A stretch of 47,835 bases of DNA from positions 1 through 47,835 of the forward strand of contig JAMDBD010000020.1 in NCBI GenBank assembly GCA_023484105.1, given 5' to 3'. The translations under genes and the position numbers were made by a program. The stretch's first letter is position 1; each line of letters starts with the position of its first letter. Shown here piece by piece: positions 39,922 through 47,835 of this stretch. This DNA comes from Thermoplasmatota archaeon. GTDB lineage: Archaea > Thermoplasmatota > Thermoplasmata > Thermoplasmatales > Thermoplasmataceae. The notes below the pieces were generated by a model. It was not told the origin of the DNA. It searched no databases and worked only from the letters and a program-made list of their open reading frames with translations.

Positions 39922-40938
39922 TCATATCACTCTTCCCTTGATCGAGAGAGAACGATCCGTCCTCCCTATGGAATCTGCCGCACTGGCTGTACTGAACATG
40001 GCGCGGATCGCGTCCACATTCTCCGGTATGACATCGCTCTCCTGATGAACAGCCTGTATATATCTGAGCCTGTTTCCATTCAGCGTCACGCTCTCCTTCC
40101 ATATCGGTATTTCGTACAGGTCTGATCTGTCCCTGCCCATCTCCCTTGCCATATCCATGACCTGAGCGGTGGAACTTCTCCCGTCCTTCCCGCTTATAAG
40201 CATGATCCTGCGCCTTGCCTCCCATGAATCCATTATGTCTCTAAGTTGCGCAGGTTTTGAGAGATGCACCTCAACCACGTGAACGTGCATCAGGGTTGTT
40301 GGCACCTTTATCGCAACGGTCTCAACGTTCAGGCCATGCATCACAGTTCTCAGATCAGGTGCATGGTGAGATGGGATCTTCAGGCTTGGCTCAACCGCAT
40401 TTATTGGCCCCTTCTTACTGTCGTTCTGGTCTGTCGCCCTTCTGAGAAGCGTTGCATTCACCTCGGAAATGCCAAAAGATTCCTGCAGAGGAAACAGTGT
40501 TCGAGCTAGCGCAGTTGTGTTGCATGATACAACCCTCACATAGTTCTTCCCTATAGATTCTTCAAAATTGGAATATGCGTTGAAGCTTGCATCGGCCACA
40601 TCCTTCTCCTCCCCACCCTGGAATATGGCTCTGACCTTCCTCTCTTTGTAGAGTTCAAGATTCTCCTTCCCCATCCCTTCCGGGGTGCAGTCCACAACTA
40701 CGTCGGAAGCGGCAAGGAGATCTTTCAGTGTACCCTTGACCTTGATTCCCTCCTTCTCGAAAGCCTCCATTCTCTTGCCGTCAGGAACATAAATGTTGTA
40801 TCTCTCGGAAGCAAGTTTTGCAACGTAGTCCGGTGTATTCTTCACTATCCCGGTGACACTGATATCTTCCTGTAGAGAGAGAGCATAGGCAACTCTTCTG
40901 CCGATGGTACCGAATCCGTTCACCGCAGCTTTTATCAT
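39922..40938 (-). CDS. gap: Glyceraldehyde-3-phosphate dehydrogenase, archaeal (type II)
   Basis: The 338-residue enzyme starts [20 protein letters not shown] (dinucleotide-binding motif) and has catalytic C139 in [20 protein letters not shown]-like and [13 protein letters not shown] segments match archaeal type II GAPDH, which uses NAD or NADP and is thought to be mainly gluconeogenic in Thermoplasmatales. ATG 40938 is chosen because the 19 upstream residues in frame do not fit the family. It is the first gene of the gap-radA-ACT-xpd operon, an unusual mix of central metabolism and DNA repair. Confidence 0.93.
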   Translation of the reverse strand: MIKAAVNGFGTIGRRVAYALSLQEDISVTGIVKNTPDYVAKLASERYNIYVPDGKRMEAFEKEGIKVKGTLKDLLAASDVVVDCTPEGMGKENLELYKERKVRAIFQGGEEKDVADASFNAYSNFEESIGKNYVRVVSCNTTALARTLFPLQESFGISEVNATLLRRATDQNDSKKGPINAVEPSLKIPSHHAPDLRTVMHGLNVETVAIKVPTTLMHVHVVEVHLSKPAQLRDIMDSWEARRRIMLISGKDGRSSTAQVMDMAREMGRDRSDLYEIPIWKESVTLNGNRLRYIQAVHQESDVIPENVDAIRAMFSTASAADSIGRTDRSLSIKGRVI

Positions 40939-41035
40939 GATTTGGTATAGCAGTTTGCAGTATAAATCTGCATTGATCAGGTGCGTCGAGGGCACATGCC
41001 CGGAAAAATCTTTTAAAGTTCTGCGTTACCGGGCC

Positions 41036-44000
41036 GTGAAAATCAGGGCTCTTATGGTTATGGCGGTAATACTGGTTTCAGTTGCTTCCTATATGCCGCA
41101 TAATACATTCATTCCACAGGGGAATAACACTCCGTCAGTATCAGGATACACTTACAACTTCTCGGAAATGCGGGTGGGGTCACGGCCTGAAAATTCCAGC
41201 TGGATTGGTTTTACAGTTCATGGCAGAGTGAACTATTCAGTGGAGGAAAGCCAGTATGGCGTGGGGCTCAACGTTAACACCGGGTCAATCAGATCCGGTT
41301 CATTTCTGGAATCGGTAATGGATGTTCCTGCGGGTTATTCCATCTGCATAAATTTCTCCTGGAACGACTCCCAGGATGGCGCCTACACAGGCGACACAAT
41401 CTCACTGGAAGATAACGGTTCCATGTCGGTAATGTTCGGACCCCTTTACGGATTTGAGACCCGCATGGAAATGAACGGCACCGTGATAAGCAGATCAGGC
41501 GAAATGCCCTTTGGAATTGATAGTTTAAGGGAGTTTCAGTCCTATACCGGCAACGATACAGGATTCATACAGATGGATGAGAAAGGATCTGTGCTGCCGC
41601 CAGTGTCATTCGGAAATATGGTGATGTCCGGAACTGTAACAATGTTCATTGGCGGAGACATCTCAAACATAACGGTATATGAAATCAGTCTCATCCATGA
41701 AACCGTGTTTCCGGAGTTAATGAAAAGCAGGCATCTTGATTCTGAAAACTACTCTGTCAGCGGTATACCGGAATATGGAATGGTGACGAATGAGAGCGAA
41801 TTCATGCCACAGACGAACAGCGTTCTGATCCCCTATGAGAACGGGTCTGTTTATTCATACAACTACGCAAACAGGACAGGATTTCCAGTTGTACTTCCAC
41901 CTGATGATCCTGAAAACTTCACCTTTGTGGAATCACTTGACGCAGGCAGCAGCGCATATTTCATATTTTCAGGCATCTCTGGCACTATCGTGGACAGAGT
42001 GGACTCCGGAATGAAAGTAATGACGGAGGAATATGCAAGTTCTGTAAATTACAGTTATGTGATCGGCATCGCAGGAAAAGGCCTGATCGCCATGTCCCAG
42101 TACGGCGCGATAGAACTCAACAGCAGCGGTTCCATGACGCAGTTGAAGGAATCGGCCTACGTTCAGTCAATGAAAATAATAAGCGCCCATTCCGGCACAG
42201 ATGGTATATCGGCAATACTGGAAGGTGATGGAAAAACTGTTGAAGCCTCATCATCTGCAGGCAGGATAACGCTTCAGAACATCAGTTCCTACAGCCAGGG
42301 TTTCTGGAACGGATCCTCAGTGATATCAAGAAGCGTTTCTGACGGAAGCGTGTCAAGCATTATACGATTCACAGGATACGGAAAACCATACTATATGTAC
42401 GTTTCCCCATGTTGCAGATACTTTTCAGGATCAGGAGGACTTTCATGGGTAACTGGCGGAAATCTTCTCTATGAAAAGGGATATATGATGAGCACCAACG
42501 GCACTCTTTACGTAACCGGAGTGAATTCAACGGTGAATATTATTGCCGCAGGAGATGGAATTCAGGAATGGGTCTCCATCGGCAAAGGCATTATCAAGGT
42601 TCTGATGCCACAGGGAATTCCTGCGGTGCAGGGAATGATTAGGGTTTCATTCCCGCGTGTTGTGATAGTTGAAAACACAACAGGCATAACATATAGCGTG
42701 AACAGCTCCTCAGCCTATATCGCATCACTGAAATTTTTCGGGAGAACCTTCCGATCGGTATCACAGCACATGGAAGTGAGAGCAGAGGGAATTCCAAACG
42801 GAAACTACTCCGCGGAATTTTCAGTGGCAAATGATCAGGGTATTACATACAGTGAATCTGTCACTGTTAAGGTGGATAACTACTGGCCGGGATTCACATC
42901 AACTGCTGCGAACGGATCGTTTCTATCAAACGGATCTGTTGTGAGATACAGCGTGAATGATCCTTGGATGGTCAGCGGCATCACCGTTACCTGCCTGGGT
43001 ATAACAGAGAGCATAGGCACGTCAGGAAATTTTACTCTGATCAACGGAACATTCAACGGAGCATCATGGCTGAATTTCAGCATACTAGACATCTTTGGCA
43101 GATACTACAACTACAGCTATCATGTCAGAATAATAGGGCTTTCCAGGAAAAACTTCACCACATCGCTCGTTTCAGGATACACATCATCCAGCATCATGAA
43201 TATAAGCTGGTCATCACTCTCATGGGCGAAATTCTATTCTGTCAGCGATTCAGGAAAGATCTTTGAGACGGAAAATGACAGTCTGACCATGGTGCTTCAG
43301 GAAGGTGAGAACAGGATATCCATCAGTGCATTCTCGGTTTCAGGAATAAACGTCAGCCTGGCAAATGCTACAGTGATAAGAATAGGATACGATCCCGCAC
43401 TTTACGTGCAACATTCAACTGACAGCTATTACTCATTCTGGGGAAACTCAGAAAACAACAGCTACACCATCAGCGGAATGGCGAATATAACAAGCAGTAT
43501 TTCAGTTTCCGTATTCCTGAACGGTGAATCCAAAGCAGTATATCTTTTCAACAACTCATTCAATCTGACTTTCAGCAGTCACTCTGGTATTTTCACGGTC
43601 AACGGAAATTATCAGATACAGGTGCTGGCAGTCAGTCTGAGCGGAACCAGGTCGATATACACAACCATTCTCAGGGTGAACAACACAATACCGGCCAGTC
43701 CTGACATACCTGCCAGGATATATATCAACAGCAGCACTGTGGCATTTTCCATTCCCAGAGGAGAGAGATATGATATCAACCTCTCTGGTAACGGGACTCA
43801 GCGGGAAAACCTGTCTTCAGAGGGCAGCACGATATCATTTCAGCTTCCAGAAATGAATGCCACATATTCCGTCATGGTAACTGCCATTTCGGCATCAGGA
43901 AACCATAAAAGCGCTGAAAGCATGGTTTATTCATACAATGCAGAGCCAGGCATATCTGTCTCATTATCTTCGATAAGGCTGATAATGTCACCGTTCCTGA

Positions 44001-44749
44001 ATGTGAGCTACCGCATATCAGATAAGGTTCCTGTGAAAAGCGTTCTGCTGATCATGAACGGAGAAGTCGCCAGCAGGTCACTGATGGCAAATGGCACATT
44101 CAATGTTAAGGTCCAGGTTGACGGGAATTATCAAATATCCCTTTTCGTAACCGACATGTGCGGAAATCGCAACTCCAGTGAGGCAATCAGCTTTTCAAAC
44201 CTCTACTATTCAAGCGTTACTGGTGGGAGCATTGCAGCGGTTCAGGGGATCACCGGATGGGAACTTTATGCAGATCTATCAGGGCATTTAACCCCTGAAA
44301 TCCAGGTTCGCTGGTATGTGGATGGCCATTATGCAGGGGAAGGTTACAGCATTGGAGCGGATCTTCCGCTGGGAAAAACAAACCTGACCATTATGGTCAC
44401 CTCTGACGGAAATACATATTTCTTTTCAAGAATTGTAATTAACAGCGGGTATGTTGTGGCAGTAGCCGCGATTTCAGCTGCTTTATCATACATTCTTGCA
44501 GTGTCCATCCTCGGCATAAGGGATGAGAACAGGGCAACAGAGGCCATACTGCGCAGTGGTGGGAAGAGTCTGCGTGAGGCAAGAAAAACAGCAGTAAGGG
44601 AAGGAATAAACAGGCTTGTATGGAAAAGGGCACTTAATTCCCTGAGGTCTGGCAATAAGATAATCCTTGAAAAGGACCTCGATGGAAAGAAATTCATAAT
44701 GCCAGGTCCTGATTCCAGTGAGATCACGAGGGGCGGTCGGCACTCATGA
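41036..44749 (+). CDS. Large membrane-anchored surface glycoprotein (putative)
   Basis: The 1,237-residue protein has an N-terminal signal sequence (MKIRALMVMAVILVSVASY), a very long Ser/Asn/Gly/Tyr-rich beta-strand ectodomain with more than forty N-x-S/T glycosylation sites counted by eye, and one C-terminal transmembrane helix (SGYVVAVAAISAALSYILAVSIL) followed by a cytoplasmic tail of about 80 basic residues. The ectodomain may contain repeated Ig- or beta-sandwich modules (for example VKVDNYWPGF, LRVNNTIPASP, MVYSYNAEPGI as module ends). GTG 41036 is chosen because TATA-like cttttaaag (41010-41018) is about 20 bases upstream and the signal peptide begins there. It is probably a major envelope glycoprotein in a wall-less cell, by inference. 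Confidence 0.75.
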   Translation: MKIRALMVMAVILVSVASYMPHNTFIPQGNNTPSVSGYTYNFSEMRVGSRPENSSWIGFTVHGRVNYSVEESQYGVGLNVNTGSIRSGSFLESVMDVPAGYSICINFSWNDSQDGAYTGDTISLEDNGSMSVMFGPLYGFETRMEMNGTVISRSGEMPFGIDSLREFQSYTGNDTGFIQMDEKGSVLPPVSFGNMVMSGTVTMFIGGDISNITVYEISLIHETVFPELMKSRHLDSENYSVSGIPEYGMVTNESEFMPQTNSVLIPYENGSVYSYNYANRTGFPVVLPPDDPENFTFVESLDAGSSAYFIFSGISGTIVDRVDSGMKVMTEEYASSVNYSYVIGIAGKGLIAMSQYGAIELNSSGSMTQLKESAYVQSMKIISAHSGTDGISAILEGDGKTVEASSSAGRITLQNISSYSQGFWNGSSVISRSVSDGSVSSIIRFTGYGKPYYMYVSPCCRYFSGSGGLSWVTGGNLLYEKGYMMSTNGTLYVTGVNSTVNIIAAGDGIQEWVSIGKGIIKVLMPQGIPAVQGMIRVSFPRVVIVENTTGITYSVNSSSAYIASLKFFGRTFRSVSQHMEVRAEGIPNGNYSAEFSVANDQGITYSESVTVKVDNYWPGFTSTAANGSFLSNGSVVRYSVNDPWMVSGITVTCLGITESIGTSGNFTLINGTFNGASWLNFSILDIFGRYYNYSYHVRIIGLSRKNFTTSLVSGYTSSSIMNISWSSLSWAKFYSVSDSGKIFETENDSLTMVLQEGENRISISAFSVSGINVSLANATVIRIGYDPALYVQHSTDSYYSFWGNSENNSYTISGMANITSSISVSVFLNGESKAVYLFNNSFNLTFSSHSGIFTVNGNYQIQVLAVSLSGTRSIYTTILRVNNTIPASPDIPARIYINSSTVAFSIPRGERYDINLSGNGTQRENLSSEGSTISFQLPEMNATYSVMVTAISASGNHKSAESMVYSYNAEPGISVSLSSIRLIMSPFLNVSYRISDKVPVKSVLLIMNGEVASRSLMANGTFNVKVQVDGNYQISLFVTDMCGNRNSSEAISFSNLYYSSVTGGSIAAVQGITGWELYADLSGHLTPEIQVRWYVDGHYAGEGYSIGADLPLGKTNLTIMVTSDGNTYFFSRIVINSGYVVAVAAISAALSYILAVSILGIRDENRATEAILRSGGKSLREARKTAVREGINRLVWKRALNSLRSGNKIILEKDLDGKKFIMPGPDSSEITRGGRHS

Positions 44750-44838
44750 TATATATCAGGAGATCAGGAGAAAGGGATCGTACAGTACTGTGAATCTGGG
44801 CACCATACATAATATTAATTATCCGTTTTTGTTAAACC

Positions 44839-45408
44839 ATGCCTTACATGAAGAAGTCCGTCTACATGCTAATCATCACGCCCCTGATTGCTCTCATCTT
44901 CATTGGAAGCAGTTTTTCTTCGGCTGGTATTCCCACTCTGTCACCACCACCAAGCACACTGCCCGGCTTCACTTACTACATTCAGGGTTCGCAGGGCGTC
45001 CATTATACCATAACGGACGTTCAGTGGAAGGAACTCTTCACCGATGTATTTGACAACTCAACTTATGTTTCCTATAACTGGAGTACAAACGTGACACAGT
45101 ATCTCATCGTTTTCGACCTTTCATACACTGGCCTTAATCCATACGGTATGCAGTTTGTTCTTGCGCTTTCCCAGATCGGCTTCGACTCGGTGGCCAACAT
45201 GTCCAAGGCTTTCAATATGACAAAGAACGATCAATCGCAGATTTCTGGATATACAAACATTCAGGCGCTGGATGCAGGCGCCTACCCTGGATTTTCTTGG
45301 TCCGTGCCGATCAAGAAGGCCAGCAACAATGACCTCTATTACGGTGTGCTCATAGCGATAGCTGCGTCAGTAGTCGTTCTGTATTACGTCTTCAACAGAA
45401 AGAAGTAG
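44839..45408 (+). CDS. Exported membrane-anchored protein
   Basis: The 189-residue protein has a signal sequence (KKSVYMLIITPLIALIFIGSSFSSAG), a Pro-rich linker (PTLSPPPSTLPG), a beta-rich ectodomain with several N-x-S/T sites, and a C-terminal anchor (YYGVLIAIAASVVVLYYVF) ending NRKK. No family is recognised. It follows the giant surface protein by about 90 bases in the same direction, with a TATA-like acataatattaatt around 44809-44822 of its own. It may be a small companion surface protein. UbiX follows 6 bases later. Confidence 0.65.
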   Translation: MPYMKKSVYMLIITPLIALIFIGSSFSSAGIPTLSPPPSTLPGFTYYIQGSQGVHYTITDVQWKELFTDVFDNSTYVSYNWSTNVTQYLIVFDLSYTGLNPYGMQFVLALSQIGFDSVANMSKAFNMTKNDQSQISGYTNIQALDAGAYPGFSWSVPIKKASNNDLYYGVLIAIAASVVVLYYVFNRKK

Positions 45409-45414
45409 TTTAAA

Positions 45415-45981
45415 ATGCCTGGCAAAAAAGTGGTAGTAGGCATAACAGGGGCATCCGGCAGCATACTTGCAGTCAGGCTTCTGAAGGAACTCAGGGATGA
45501 GGAAATCCACCTTGTGATGAGCGATAACTCAAAGAAGGTCATAAAGTTCGAAACTGGAATGGATCCGTCGGAACTGGAATCCAGGGCAGATTTCGTTTAT
45601 CAGGATTCAGATGTAGGGGCCAGGGTGAGTTCTGGAAGTTTCATATTTGATGCATACGTCATTGTGCCATGTTCAATTTCCACCCTTTCCAAGATTGCTG
45701 CCGGCATTTCCGATTCACTGATAACGAGGGTTGCATCAGTGGCATTGAAGGAAAGAAGAAGGTTTGTCATAGTGCCCAGAGAAACCCCTCTGAGCTCAAT
45801 AACACTGGAGAACATGCTGAAACTCTCAGTGAATGGGGTGCTTGTCCTTCCTTTTATGCCCGGATTCTATACAAAGCCCAGGTCGGTTGATGACATGGTG
45901 AACTTTGTGATATCAAGGCTGCTGGATGCCATAGGGGTTGAAAATAAAATTTCCTCCAGATGGGAAGGGCTGGATGAATAA
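45415..45981 (+). CDS. ubiX: UbiX-like flavin prenyltransferase
   Basis: The 188-residue flavoprotein has GITGASGSILAVRLL near the N-terminus, IVPCSISTLSKIAAGISDSLITR, and the signature VPRETPLSSITLENMLKLSVNGVLVLPFMPGFYTKP. UbiX attaches a dimethylallyl group to FMN, making the prenylated cofactor for UbiD-type decarboxylases. No ubiD is in the window, but the prenyl donor connects to the IPK/Fni operon elsewhere in it. It starts 6 bases after the preceding stop. Confidence 0.93.
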   Translation: MPGKKVVVGITGASGSILAVRLLKELRDEEIHLVMSDNSKKVIKFETGMDPSELESRADFVYQDSDVGARVSSGSFIFDAYVIVPCSISTLSKIAAGISDSLITRVASVALKERRRFVIVPRETPLSSITLENMLKLSVNGVLVLPFMPGFYTKPRSVDDMVNFVISRLLDAIGVENKISSRWEGLDE

Positions 45982-46038
45982 TTATTTTAATGCATTCTGT
46001 GGCAGAGAAACCATGCCTGAAAAAGTCGGTGGAGCAGA

Positions 46039-47067
46039 ATGAGGATAGTCTCCGGGAACCGTAATACAGAGAAGATGCTGATCGCCGTGGACGACGACAA
46101 TGACCTGTGGTATCTTTCGAATATAATTGAACCTGGAGATATGGTCAGGGCAACGGTCTTCAGGAGGGAAGAAAAAAGGGAGGACATGATAAGGTCAAAG
46201 GAATCCCAGCGTAAACCAGTTACTCTGAGCATCGCCGTCGATAGGGTCGAGTTCAGAAATTTTACGGATACGCTCAAGATTCTTGGCATAGTGAAGGAAG
46301 GCCCGGAAGAACTAATCAACGTCCATCAGTCTGTTAACGTTTCTCCAGGCGATTCTATAGAACTGATAGGGAAGAGATGGAACAGTGGGCAGATTGAACT
46401 GCTATCTGAGGCAACAGAACAGTCGGTCAAGGGAGTGCTCTTTATAGCTTTAGATGACGAAAGCTGTCTGGTGGCAACTGCAAGAAACTACGGAATAAAT
46501 GTTATCGCACGTATTGATTCAGGCAGGAGCGGAAAGATGTATGAGGTCAAATACAGCGAGAAGGACTATTTTAAGGAGATACAGAACACAATAAGCGGTA
46601 AGGAAGTGCATACATTAATAATACTGGGTCCAGGGCTTACGAGAATGAGGCTGGCAGATTACCTGAGATCCTCCATGAACAGTGTCAGCATTCTGAGCTA
46701 TGCAGCAGACAGGACCGATGAAGCTGCAATATATTCTTTTCTTCAGTCAGATGAGGCATCGAAGGTAATAGAATCATCAAGGCTCGTCACTGAGCAGAGG
46801 CTTCTCCAGCAGTTCTTAAAAAACCTCTCAACCAACGGTCTTGCCGCATATGGCTATGAATCCGTGAAGGCTATGGCCAAGATGTCCGCAATAGACACCC
46901 TTCTGATCACCGAGGATAAGTTCCATACCATCGAAGGATCATCCATTATTAAGATTGCAGAAGAATCAGGTTCCAGGTTCTTCGTATTCAGTGCGAGCAG
47001 CGAACCAGGAATTATGATCCAGAAATTTGGTGGTTACTGCGCAATTCTCAGATTCAGGGCAGTTTAG
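46039..47067 (+). CDS. pelA: Pelota/Dom34 mRNA surveillance protein
   Basis: The 342-residue protein has the N-terminal Sm-like Pelota domain (DDNDLWYLSNIIEPGDMVRATVFRREE, EFRNFTDTLKILGIVKEGPEE), a central release-factor-like domain (IALDDESCLVATARNYGINVIARI, TLIILGPGLTRMRLADYL) and a C-terminal L7Ae-like domain (AIDTLLITEDKFH, ESGSRFFVFSASSEPG). With ABCE1 it rescues stalled ribosomes, and in archaea it also serves as partner of aEF1A. No GGQ motif is present, as expected for Pelota. Confidence 0.95.
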   Translation: MRIVSGNRNTEKMLIAVDDDNDLWYLSNIIEPGDMVRATVFRREEKREDMIRSKESQRKPVTLSIAVDRVEFRNFTDTLKILGIVKEGPEELINVHQSVNVSPGDSIELIGKRWNSGQIELLSEATEQSVKGVLFIALDDESCLVATARNYGINVIARIDSGRSGKMYEVKYSEKDYFKEIQNTISGKEVHTLIILGPGLTRMRLADYLRSSMNSVSILSYAADRTDEAAIYSFLQSDEASKVIESSRLVTEQRLLQQFLKNLSTNGLAAYGYESVKAMAKMSAIDTLLITEDKFHTIEGSSIIKIAEESGSRFFVFSASSEPGIMIQKFGGYCAILRFRAV

Positions 47068-47198
47068 GGCAAATTTGCGCATATATTTCTTAAAAATTTT
47101 AAAGCCAAATCTTAAGGGAGATGTAAGAAGTTTACAGCTCTGCAAAAGCAGTCTGGAAGAAAAGATAAATATAACTTCGGCGGCTTACCAGCGAAAAT

Positions 47199-47273
47199 GC
47201 TCCGATGGTGTAGTCCGGCCAAGCATACCGGCCTTTCAAGCCGGCGACCCGGGTCCAAATCCCGGTCGGAGCA
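47199..47273 (+). tRNA. tRNA-Glu (anticodon TTC)
   Basis: The 75-base tRNA has acceptor arms GCTCCGA and TCGGAGC with discriminator A, D-arm region TGGTGTAGTCCGGCCAAGCAT, anticodon stem CCGGC/GCCGG around loop CTTTCAA (anticodon TTC), and T arm CCGGGTCCAAATCCCGG. No CCA and no intron. TATA-like gataaatataac (47164-47175) lies about 25-35 bases upstream. Confidence 0.95.
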
Positions 47274-47720
47274 TTCAACCATAAGATCCATTCTAATTTG
47301 AACAGTCATATAATTGCGCTATTGATGATATGAAAGAAAACTCAGAACGTGTTACGAGAAACCTTAAAAATTATACCCCATCCGAAAATAGAAATGTTAT
47401 GGATTTTTAGTTTGATGATGAGTCTCAAGAAAAATTAGGAAAAATGGACCACTGGCAATGTAAATGAACCTGCAATGCATTATTTTGCAAAAATGAAGCT
47501 TTATCTTACAGCTTATATGGGAAATGAACAGGGTACCACATACGTTTCCCTTATTTTCAAAGTCCTGTTTATTGTATTACCAAAACTATAAAACGTCGAT
47601 GCGAAACGATTGCTTCTAATACATTCTGAAAGTGCCAAAGCAGTCACGAGTCTCCTGTCAGTACTTAAATAGTAATTTTGTGCTATCGCGCAAATGAATT
47701 GAATCTGGGCCAAATGGATT
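47274..47720. other. Intergenic stretch after tRNA-Glu
   Basis: About 450 AT-rich bases contain no supported gene. A 66-codon TTG frame at 47513-47713 (-) has no recognisable content. A gatgatga at about 47414 resembles a C box, but no matching D box was found at the expected distance, so no C/D RNA is called. Confidence 0.45.
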
Positions 47721-47835
47721 TCAAAGGTGCATCACAACGGAATAGTTCTGGTACATGATGTAAATTGCAACTGCTATAACAATAATTGCAAAAATCTGTG
47801 TGAGTCTCCTTTTTGGAACTTTACCTGCAAGCCTA
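47721..47835 (-). CDS. TauE/SafE-type transporter, 3' end (partial)
   Basis: The last 37 codons of a minus-strand gene run in from the right edge: RLAGKVPKRRLTQIFAIIVIAV followed by AIYIMYQNYSVVMHL and TGA. A basic loop (KVPKRRL) leading into a final hydrophobic helix is the usual C-terminus of TauE/SafE (sulfite/sulfonate exporter, DUF81) proteins. The rest of the gene lies outside the window, so the assignment rests on this short segment. Confidence 0.5.
   Translation of the reverse strand, partial: RLAGKVPKRRLTQIFAIIVIAVAIYIMYQNYSVVMHL

Noticed and set aside
40904-41035. A 44-residue extension of the giant surface protein frame
   Set aside because: It overlaps the divergent gap gene start, and the signal peptide begins at GTG 41036 with a TATA-like box just upstream.
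47410-47480. C/D box small RNA suggested by gatgatga
   Set aside because: No D box or internal C'/D' boxes at suitable spacing were found.
1-47835. CRISPR array, rRNA genes or replication origin
   Set aside because: No regularly spaced repeats, rRNA-like segments or orc1/cdc6 with repeat boxes were seen on either strand.

Overview
The window reads as a chromosomal segment of a Thermoplasmatales-type euryarchaeon, probably an acidophile related to Thermoplasma, Ferroplasma or Cuniculiplasma. This is inferred from gene content and was not checked by alignment. Support comes from archaeal information-processing genes (RadA, XPB with its nuclease partner Bax1, XPD, Pelota), three tRNA genes without an encoded CCA, TATA boxes placed about 25 bases before many start codons (leaderless transcripts), isopentenyl phosphate kinase plus type 2 IPP isomerase, and a very large asparagine-rich membrane-anchored surface protein. 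Coding is dense, with many 4-base ATGA overlaps and several convergent genes whose 3' ends overlap.

Layout. Bases 1-5904 hold a truncated cupredoxin-like ORF, an Lrp-type regulator, a CMD-like protein and a TDT/SLAC1-type channel. They also hold an arsenic locus: arsB faces a dsrE-like/fmdE-like/arsR operon across a shared promoter with two ArsR-type palindromes. Bases 5905-9528 are gene-poor and contain one intact 14-TM MFS exporter among doubtful small ORFs. Bases 9529-12951 carry a hypothetical gene and a copper cluster (TRASH-domain regulator, 46-residue TRASH/YHS protein, CPC-type P1B ATPase) with a palindrome in the divergent promoter. Bases 13180-15143 hold a zinc-protease-like gene, two genes broken by in-frame stops, and tRNA-Thr. 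Bases 15256-18595 hold a Pit phosphate transporter with its DUF47/PhoU-like partner, aroD, a winged-helix regulator and an overlooked 50-residue zinc-finger-like protein.

Bases 19247-24372 are housekeeping genes: thpR, gcvH, rlmE, a TraB-like protein, a COG1395-type regulator and an M61 peptidase. Bases 24640-29975 contain the XPB-Bax1 pair, facing a minus-strand operon of a membrane protein, isopentenyl phosphate kinase, fni and a ZPR1 protein. At 30052-30328 a tRNA-Gln(UUG) gene sits 9 bases upstream of a small ubiquitin-like sulfur-carrier gene. Bases 31780-33771 are a methionine-salvage operon (mtnB-mtnD-mtnC). Bases 33858-36376 are a mercury operon (HMA protein, merA, DUF302) divergent from an HxlR-type regulator. 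Bases 36472-40938 are a gap-radA-ACT-xpd operon. The right end carries the 1,237-residue surface protein, a second exported protein, ubiX, pelA, tRNA-Glu and the 3' end of a TauE/SafE-type transporter.

The overall picture is a metal-stressed acidophile with separate arsenic, copper and mercury modules, each with its own regulator and a recognisable palindrome in a divergent promoter. The observations most worth following are the DsrE/FmdE genes inside the arsenic operon, the mercury operon controlled by an HxlR-type protein, and the tRNA-Gln/sulfur-carrier pair. No CRISPR array, intact insertion sequence, rRNA or replication origin was seen.
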